A stretch of DNA of 22,922 nucleotides from Opitutaceae bacterium (GTDB lineage Bacteria > Verrucomicrobiota > Verrucomicrobiia > Opitutales > Opitutaceae), in the NCBI GenBank assembly GCA_031254955.1, contig JAIRTK010000252.1, positions 1 to 22,922 on the forward strand, given 5' to 3'. The translations under genes were made by a program, and so were the position numbers. This document shows positions 17,976 through 22,922 of this stretch, in pieces; within the stretch, counting starts at the first letter, position 1; each line of letters opens with the position of its first letter. The notes under the pieces are model-generated. The model was not told the DNA's origin and searched no databases. It was given only the letters and a program-made list of their open reading frames with translations.

Positions 17976-19481
17976 TCATGTGATGCGCGGCGCGGTGCCG
18001 ATCCGGTCGGCAAGCTCTTCCAGCGGATAGGTGATGATTTCCGCGAGGGTGGGGTGATACCACGGGGCGCGCAGCATGTCGAAAACCGTCGCGCGCATCG
18101 CCAGCGGGGTGTTGAAACAGTGGATCAACTCGCCCGCCTGCGGGCCGACGATTTCGGCGCCGAGAAGGCGTCCGCGTTGCGGCTCGGCGATGACTTTCAC
18201 GAAGCCGTAATGCTCATCCATCAGGATGGATTTGCCGTGGTCGTTGAACGGGTAGCTGGCCGAGAGGAACGGCGCGCCTTTTTCGCGCAATTCCCCTTCG
18301 CGGGCGCCGATGGTGGCGAGCGCCGGGCTGGTGAACACCACGTTGAGCAGAAGCGCGTTGTCGATGGGTCGCAGGCGCGGAACGCCGGACGCATGGCGCG
18401 CGGCCAGCTCGCCTTGCGCGACGGCGAGGTGCACGATGTCGTGCGGGCCGCAAACGTCGCCGCCCGCGTAGATGTGCGGCGCGCTGGTCTGCTGGAAACG
18501 GTTGACGGCGATGCGCCCGCCGGCGCGGAGTTTCACGCCGGCGGCGGCGAGATTCAGGCCGTCGGTGAGCGGCTCGCGTCCGAGCGCGTTGAGCAGATGG
18601 CGGGCGCGGCGCGTGAGGGTTTTGCCGTCGTGCTCGAAGGTGGCGGCGACTTTTATCAAAGGAGCGCGGGCATGGCGGACTGTCGGCCTTCGGCCTCGAA
18701 ACTTGTCCGCGATTCCACGAGCGTCGCGGACAGGAATGTCCGCGCTCCCGTCATTGCCGCAGCCGGTGGCGGCGACGCGGAGGAGTTTCGTGCCGGCGAA
18801 AAGTTCGATGCCGTCGTCGCGCAAGGCTTGCGCCACGACGCCCGACGCTTCGGGCGAGTGGTCGCTGAGGATGTGCGCGCTGCGCTGGACTTGCACGACG
18901 CGCGAGCCGATGCGGCGGAGGAATTGGGAGAGTTCGCAGGCCACGATGCCGCCGCCGAGCACGAGCACGCTTTCGGGGATGAAATCGAGGTCGAGCACGT
19001 CGTCGCTCGTCCAGGCGGGCGTCCCCGCGAGTCCCGGTATCGGTGGAACGGATACACGCGAGCCGGTGGCGACGAGGATTTTTTGCGCGGTGAGTTTTTG
19101 GCCGTCGTCGAGTTCGACCGTGTGCGGATCGGCAAAGCGGGCGTGGCCGCGGAAGAGTTTATAGCCGCCGGAGGCGAGCGCCTTCGCGCGGTAGTCGGCG
19201 AACTCCGCGATGATTTTTTTCTTTCGCGCGTGCATCGCCCGCATGTCGGCGGCGGCGCGGGGGATTTTGAGGCCGAAGGTTTTCGCCTTTTGCGCGAGGT
19301 GCAGCACCTCGGCCATGTGGAGGAGCGTTTTGGACGGCATGCAGCCGCGCAGGATGCAGAGTCCGCCGAGTTCGCGCGCGCCGTCCACGATGGCGACGCG
19401 CCGGCCAAGTCCGGCGGCGACGCGGGCGGCGTTGAATCCGGCGCTGCCGCCGCCGATGACGAGAAAGTCGAATGGTTTCAT
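17976..19481 (-). CDS. FAD-dependent pyridine nucleotide-disulfide oxidoreductase
   Basis: 501-aa class I flavoprotein of the dihydrolipoamide dehydrogenase/mercuric reductase/glutathione reductase group. FAD-binding GGGSAG is at 10-15, the redox pair C42-C47 in GGLCILRGCMPSK, NAD(P)-binding LVLGGGIVACELSQF at 173-187, the second FAD motif IYAGGDVC at 337-344, and the active-site H476 (YHPTLAE) near the C-terminus. The substrate is not determinable; no E2 lipoyl partner, merA motif or metal-binding domain is present. Residues about 245-274 are encoded by a palindromic repeat inserted in frame. The start at 19481 is the natural MKPFDFLVIGGG. It lies 58 bp downstream of the DJ-1 gene on the same strand, likely cotranscribed, which hints at a redox or electrophile-stress role. 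Confidence 0.9.
   Translation of the reverse strand: MKPFDFLVIGGGSAGFNAARVAAGLGRRVAIVDGARELGGLCILRGCMPSKTLLHMAEVLHLAQKAKTFGLKIPRAAADMRAMHARKKKIIAEFADYRAKALASGGYKLFRGHARFADPHTVELDDGQKLTAQKILVATGSRVSVPPIPGLAGTPAWTSDDVLDLDFIPESVLVLGGGIVACELSQFLRRIGSRVVQVQRSAHILSDHSPEASGVVAQALRDDGIELFAGTKLLRVAATGCGNDGSADIPVRDARGIADKFRGRRPTVRHARAPLIKVAATFEHDGKTLTRRARHLLNALGREPLTDGLNLAAAGVKLRAGGRIAVNRFQQTSAPHIYAGGDVCGPHDIVHLAVAQGELAARHASGVPRLRPIDNALLLNVVFTSPALATIGAREGELREKGAPFLSASYPFNDHGKSILMDEHYGFVKVIAEPQRGRLLGAEIVGPQAGELIHCFNTPLAMRATVFDMLRAPWYHPTLAEIITYPLEELADRIGTAPRIT
18661..18748. repeat. Palindromic repeat inserted in the flavoprotein gene
   Basis: 88 bp. The outer arms GGAGCGCGGGCAT (18661-18673) and ATGTCCGCGCTCC (18736-18748) are reverse complements with one mismatch. 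An inner perfect 9-bp hairpin, TGTCCGCGA/TCGCGGACA, lies at about 18704-18732, and a GGCCTTCGGCC hairpin at about 18685-18695. The GCGGACAGGAATGTCCGC style is that of an intergenic repeat. Here it is translated, in frame and without stops, as about 30 Arg/Asp-rich residues. Confidence 0.8.
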
Positions 19482-19539
19482 GGGATGCCGCGCATCTTCG
19501 TGCGAGAGGCCGGGTGAGGGAAGCCTCCAGTGCGCGCGC

Positions 19540-20079
19540 TCACGCGCAGATCGCCGCATGGATTTCCCGCGCTTTTTCCGGCGAGAGCAGTTGCCCGACC
19601 AGCGCCAGCCCGAAGTCGAGCGCGGTGCCCGCCCCGCGCGAGGTGATGATGTTTCCGTCGATGACGACGCGTTCGTCGGCAAGGCGCGCGGGCAGCTCGG
19701 CGGCGACGGAGAAGTGCGCGGTGTGGCGGCGAGCGGCGAGCAGTCCGGCGTCATTGAGCACGGTCGGCGCGGCGCAAATGGCGGCGAGCCAGCGTCCGGC
19801 GGCGGCCTGGGTCTTCACGAGCGCGGCCACGCGCGGGTCGGCGCGCAGGTGTTTCACGCCGGGGCCGCCGGGCAGGAAAAGCAGGTCGTAAGTGTTGCCG
19901 GCGACGCGGGCGAGCGTCGTGTCGGCGCGCACGGTGATGCCGGTGCGTCCGGTGACCGGCGTGTCGCCGGCCAGCGCGGCGGTGGTGACTTCCGCGCCGG
20001 CGCGGCGCAGGAGGTCGATGGGCGTGACGGCTTCGATTTCTTCAAAACCCTCTGGCAAAATGGCGAGGACGGTGGGCAT
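19540..20079 (-). CDS. DJ-1/PfpI-superfamily protein
   Basis: 179 aa, the normal length for the DJ-1/YajL branch. The conserved acid (E16 in PEGFEEIEA) and nucleophile C102 (AAICAAPTVL, at the nucleophile elbow) are present, with the LLFLPGGPG segment at 66-74. Family members are linked to oxidative stress, chaperone activity and methylglyoxal or glycation repair; which applies here is unknown. The start codon is 22 bp from the divergent SDR start. The flavoprotein gene follows after 58 bp. Confidence 0.92.
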   Translation of the reverse strand: MPTVLAILPEGFEEIEAVTPIDLLRRAGAEVTTAALAGDTPVTGRTGITVRADTTLARVAGNTYDLLFLPGGPGVKHLRADPRVAALVKTQAAAGRWLAAICAAPTVLNDAGLLAARRHTAHFSVAAELPARLADERVVIDGNIITSRGAGTALDFGLALVGQLLSPEKAREIHAAICA

Positions 20080-20101
20080 GATTTTGGCAAATGTATTTAA
20101 A

Positions 20102-21139
20102 ATGAACGCGGATGCACCCGGAAAATTTTTGGGCGGGCGGCTGGTCGTTTTCGGCGCGGGCTATGTGGGCGGCGCGGTGGCGCGCGAAGCGGCGGCGCGG
20201 GGGATGCGGGTGACGGCGTTGACGCGCAATCCCGAAACGGCCCGCGGCCTCGCCGAGGCGGGCGTGGACACGGTCGTCGGCGAACTGGCGGACGACGCGT
20301 GGCATGGGCGCATCGCGGGGCGGGGCGCGGATTTTGTTTTGAATTGCGTGGGCGCGGGCGGCGGCGGGCTGGAGGGCTATCGCAAGAGCTATGTGGACGG
20401 CATGCGCTCCGTGGCCGGCTGGGCGGCAAAAATGCGCGGGCGGGCGGGGGCCGGCCAAAGTGGAATCGGCGCTGGAATCGGCGTGTTGGTTTACACCGGC
20501 AGCACGGCGGTGTATCCGCAAAGCGGCGGCGCGGTGGTCGGCGAGGAGGCGCCGTGCGGGGAGCGCGCCGCCGGGGGCGACGGGCGCGCGCGGTGGTTGC
20601 TGGAGGCCGAGCGGCTCGCGTTTGCCATGCAGGCGGAGGGGACGGCGCGCGGCGTGGCGGTGTTGCGGCTCGCCGGCATCTATGGGCCGGGGCGGCACCA
20701 GTTGCTCGACACATTGCGCGACGGGGCGGATGCGCTGCCGGGGCGCGGTGATTATTATATGAATCTTGTCCATCGCGATGACATCGCCGGCGCGATTTGG
20801 GCGGCGTTTTCCAGTCCCGAGGCGCAGGGTGTTTTCAACATCGCGGACGACAGCGCGGCCACGCGCGGCGAACTTTGCGGCTGGCTGGCGCGGCAACTCG
20901 GTCGCCCGGCCCCGCGTTTTTCCGGAGTCGCGGCGGTCGGGCGGCGGGGCGCATTGCTGCACCGCCTCATCGACAACCGCCGGGCCAAGGCCCAATTGGG
21001 CTGGCGCTTGCGTTACCCGACTTTCCGCGAGGGTTATGCGCCGATTCTTTCGCGCCTTTTAGGTGGCGGGCGCGATGGCGAGGGCGGTGGTGGTTTCGGT
21101 GGCGGGCGCGATGGTTGTCGGGGTTCAGTGGGCGGATAA
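20102..21139 (+). CDS. Atypical SDR / NAD(P)-dependent epimerase-like protein (YeeZ type)
   Basis: 345 aa. The Rossmann motif VVFGAGYVGGAVA is at about 15-27; ELADDAW and NCVGAGGGG lie in the dinucleotide fold. The substrate side has VYTGSTAVYPQ and RLAGIYGPGRHQLLD, then NLVHRDDIAGAI and VFNIADD, typical of extended SDRs. The usual catalytic YxxxK is missing; ARWLLEAERLAF stands in its place, as in YeeZ-like atypical SDRs, so epimerase activity is doubtful. The C-terminal 25 residues are a Gly/Arg/Asp tail (GGGRDG twice), encoded by a duplicated GGTGGCGGGCGCGATGG. The ATG at 20102 is preferred since the upstream frame lies antisense within the DJ-1 gene. Confidence 0.85.
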   Translation: MNADAPGKFLGGRLVVFGAGYVGGAVAREAAARGMRVTALTRNPETARGLAEAGVDTVVGELADDAWHGRIAGRGADFVLNCVGAGGGGLEGYRKSYVDGMRSVAGWAAKMRGRAGAGQSGIGAGIGVLVYTGSTAVYPQSGGAVVGEEAPCGERAAGGDGRARWLLEAERLAFAMQAEGTARGVAVLRLAGIYGPGRHQLLDTLRDGADALPGRGDYYMNLVHRDDIAGAIWAAFSSPEAQGVFNIADDSAATRGELCGWLARQLGRPAPRFSGVAAVGRRGALLHRLIDNRRAKAQLGWRLRYPTFREGYAPILSRLLGGGRDGEGGGGFGGGRDGCRGSVGG

Positions 21140-21353
21140 AATCGTTCTCTTACTCGTTCTCGTTCTCGTTCTCTTTTTTTTTCTCTTTCTTTTTCGCGTT
21201 CTCTTACAGGCTCTCGTTCTCGCTTACGCTTTATCTCTTACTCGTTCTCTCTTCCGTCCTTTCTCTTCCGCTTCCGTTTCCGCCTCTCCTCTCAAAAGAT
21301 GGTTTGAAAGAGAGAAAGAGAAAGAGAACGAGAACGAGTAAGAGAACGATTTT
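21138..21353. repeat. 216-bp pyrimidine/purine inverted repeat of CGTTCT units
   Basis: The left arm starts AAAATCGTTCTCTTACTCGT at 21138 and continues to about 21190; the right arm ends ACGAGTAAGAGAACGATTTT at 21353 and begins about 21306. The arms are near-perfect reverse complements over roughly 47-50 bp, differing by one CGTTCT unit and the length of T runs. The middle is also almost pure pyrimidine on the plus strand. The segment 21142-21167 is identical to 10899-10924. It overlaps the SDR stop codon and lies 180 bp before guaA. It could act as a bidirectional transcription barrier or fold as a cruciform or triplex; that is inference. Confidence 0.88.
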
Positions 21354-21533
21354 GCGTAACCCCATCCCCTCCGCATCCCTCCGCCCGCCGCCCTTCTCCC
21401 TCCGCATCCCGCCCATCCCATCCGCTCCGCTTTCCGCCCTTCGCCTCCTGCCAAAATCTCGTTGCGCCCGTCCCGGTCAACCGGTTGGATTTCTCGCTTT
21501 CATTCCCGTATCAAAGCCCGCCTCATCAACCTT
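21354..21533. repeat. C-rich low-complexity leader of guaA
   Basis: Degenerate CCCTCCGCATCC-like words, then less biased sequence. No purine riboswitch, promoter or Shine-Dalgarno sequence is recognised before the guaA ATG (ATCAACCTT-ATG). Confidence 0.5.
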
Positions 21534-22922
21534 ATGCCACAAACCATTGCCGTCCTCGACTTTGGCTCCCAATACACCCAAGTCATCGCCCGCCGCATTC
21601 GCGAGTGCCAAGTTTACTCAAAAATCTACCACTACGAAACACCGGCCCAAGTGCTCCGCGACGACGGCGTGGCCGGCATCATCCTCTCGGGCGGCCCCAG
21701 CTCCGTCTTTGCGCCCACTGCACCCATGCCCGACCAGGCCATCTTCGACCTCGGCGTCCCCGTGCTCGGCATCTGCTACGGCGTGCAACTCATGGGCAAA
21801 CTCCTCGGCGGCCAAGTCGCCAAAAGCCCCCACCGCGAATACGGCCTCGGCACCCTCGCCATCCGCAAAAAAACCCCGCTCTTCGCCGCCCTCCCGCGCA
21901 AACTCAACGTATGGAACTCCCACGGCGACAAACTCACCGCCCTCCCCCCCGGCTTCACCGCCGTCGCCCGCACGGAAAACTCCGAATTTGCCGCGATTCT
22001 GGACCCGCGCCGCCGCTTCCACGGCATCCAGTTTCACCCCGAAGTTTACCACACCGAACACGGCATGGACATCATCCGCAACTTCGTCTTCGGCATCTGC
22101 GGCATGTCGGAAAACTGGACCACTGCCGACTTCATCAAACACGCCATTGCCGACATCCGCGCCCAAGTCGGCCCCGCCCGCGTCCTCCTCGCCCTCTCCG
22201 GCGGCGTCGATTCCTCCGTCGCCGCCGCCCTCCTCCACAAAGCCATCGGCCCCCAACTCGTCTGCGTTTACGTGGACACCGGCCTCATGCGCAAAGACGA
22301 AACCGCCAACATCGAAAAACTCTACGCACGCCATTTCAAAATCGACCTCCGCGTCGTAAACGCCACCACCACCTTCCTGCGCCGACTCAAAACCATCACC
22401 GACCCCGAACAAAAACGCAAAATCATCGGCAACACCTTCATTGAAATTTTCGAGAAAAAAGCCCGCGAACTCAAAACCCGCGAACACATCGAATTTCTCG
22501 GCCAAGGCACCATTTACCCCGACGTCATTGAAAGCGTAGCCATCGGCAACAACCCCGCCGCCCTCATCAAATCCCACCACAACGTCGGCGGCCTCCCCCA
22601 ACGCATGAAATTCAAACTCGTCGAACCCCTCCGCCAACTCTTCAAAGACGAAGTCCGCCGCGTTGGCGAACAACTCGGCCTCCCCCGCGAAGTCGTCTGG
22701 CGCCAACCCTTCCCCGGCCCCGGCCTCGGCATCCGCGTCATCGGCGAAATCACCAAACCGCGCCTCGACATCCTCCGCGCCGCCGACGCCATCCTGCACG
22801 AAGAAATGATGACCGCCGGCCTGTATTATAAAATCTGGCAAAGCTTCTGTGTCTACCTCCCGGTGAAATCCGTCGGCGTGATCGGCGACGAACGCAACTA
22901 TGCCGACATCATTGCCCTGCGC
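21534..22922 (+). CDS. guaA: GMP synthase (glutamine-hydrolysing), 3' end beyond window
   Basis: 463 codons in an open frame that runs off the right edge. It aminates XMP to GMP using glutamine and ATP. The class I glutamine amidotransferase domain (about 5-190) has nucleophile C81 ([10 protein letters not shown]), and H and E in [10 protein letters not shown]. The ATP pyrophosphatase domain begins with the PP-loop [11 protein letters not shown] (about 223-233). The dimerisation domain follows, with [20 protein letters not shown] and [10 protein letters not shown]. The canonical GICYGMQ has V for M here. About 50 residues are probably missing. No guaB is present in the window. Confidence 0.97.
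   Translation, partial: MPQTIAVLDFGSQYTQVIARRIRECQVYSKIYHYETPAQVLRDDGVAGIILSGGPSSVFAPTAPMPDQAIFDLGVPVLGICYGVQLMGKLLGGQVAKSPHREYGLGTLAIRKKTPLFAALPRKLNVWNSHGDKLTALPPGFTAVARTENSEFAAILDPRRRFHGIQFHPEVYHTEHGMDIIRNFVFGICGMSENWTTADFIKHAIADIRAQVGPARVLLALSGGVDSSVAAALLHKAIGPQLVCVYVDTGLMRKDETANIEKLYARHFKIDLRVVNATTTFLRRLKTITDPEQKRKIIGNTFIEIFEKKARELKTREHIEFLGQGTIYPDVIESVAIGNNPAALIKSHHNVGGLPQRMKFKLVEPLRQLFKDEVRRVGEQLGLPREVVWRQPFPGPGLGIRVIGEITKPRLDILRAADAILHEEMMTAGLYYKIWQSFCVYLPVKSVGVIGDERNYADIIALR

Noticed and set aside
18054..19517. 487-codon plus-strand frame opposite the flavoprotein gene
   Set aside because: Shadow of a well-supported flavoprotein; no recognisable domain.
20797..22359. 520-codon plus-strand frame across the SDR end, the CGTTCT repeat and guaA
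   Set aside because: It is out of frame with both the SDR and guaA and is Ser/Pro-rich low-complexity.

Overview
The window is GC-rich chromosomal DNA, most likely from a verrucomicrobium of the Opitutaceae type. This is inferred from three things: the style of the housekeeping proteins, the secreted TIM-barrel and DUF4419 proteins, and the dense crop of GC-rich palindromic repeats between genes. No rRNA is present to confirm it. I find 15 protein genes that look intact, a guaA cut by the right edge, one tRNA-Leu, one decayed IS5-type element, one possible gene remnant, and many dispersed repeats. None of the protein starts I checked has a convincing Shine-Dalgarno sequence.

Layout. 1-2368 (minus strand): hisG (histidine biosynthesis), then an N-carbamoylputrescine amidase-like hydrolase whose coding region carries an in-frame tandem repeat. 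2527-3416 (plus): an orphan OmpR-type response regulator with a clear terminator. 3417-4100: no gene, but stacked repeats. 4101-4670 (plus): a lone ECF sigma factor. 5008-9501 (minus): tatA, then the dnaG-rpoD pair (primase and primary sigma factor). 9831-12541 (plus): a secreted DUF362-like protein and homoserine dehydrogenase. 13148-14056 (plus): a secreted sugar isomerase/epimerase-like TIM barrel. 14057-16220: an accessory-looking stretch with a MITE-like element, a dead transposase, a possible gene remnant and a secreted protein of unknown function. 16353-17938 (plus): tRNA-Leu(UAG) and a secreted DUF4419 protein. 17976-20079 (minus): a disulfide-oxidoreductase flavoprotein and a DJ-1/PfpI protein, probably one transcription unit. 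20102-21139 (plus): an atypical SDR/epimerase starting only 22 bp from the divergent DJ-1 gene. 21534 to the end (plus): guaA.

The genes do not form one pathway; most are unconnected core functions (histidine, threonine/methionine, GMP, replication, transcription, Tat export). The unusual content is the repeat fraction. A family of paired-hairpin elements bounded by GGTAGGG/CCCTACC-like ends appears about five times, and two of these sit inside near-equal-length (168 and 167 bp) elements with related ~20-bp terminal inverted repeats. Interrupted CGTTCT arrays occur at two loci, one of them as a 216-bp inverted repeat in front of guaA. Two enzyme genes carry in-frame repeat insertions in what should be surface loops. 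I see no defence system, CRISPR array or biosynthetic cluster.
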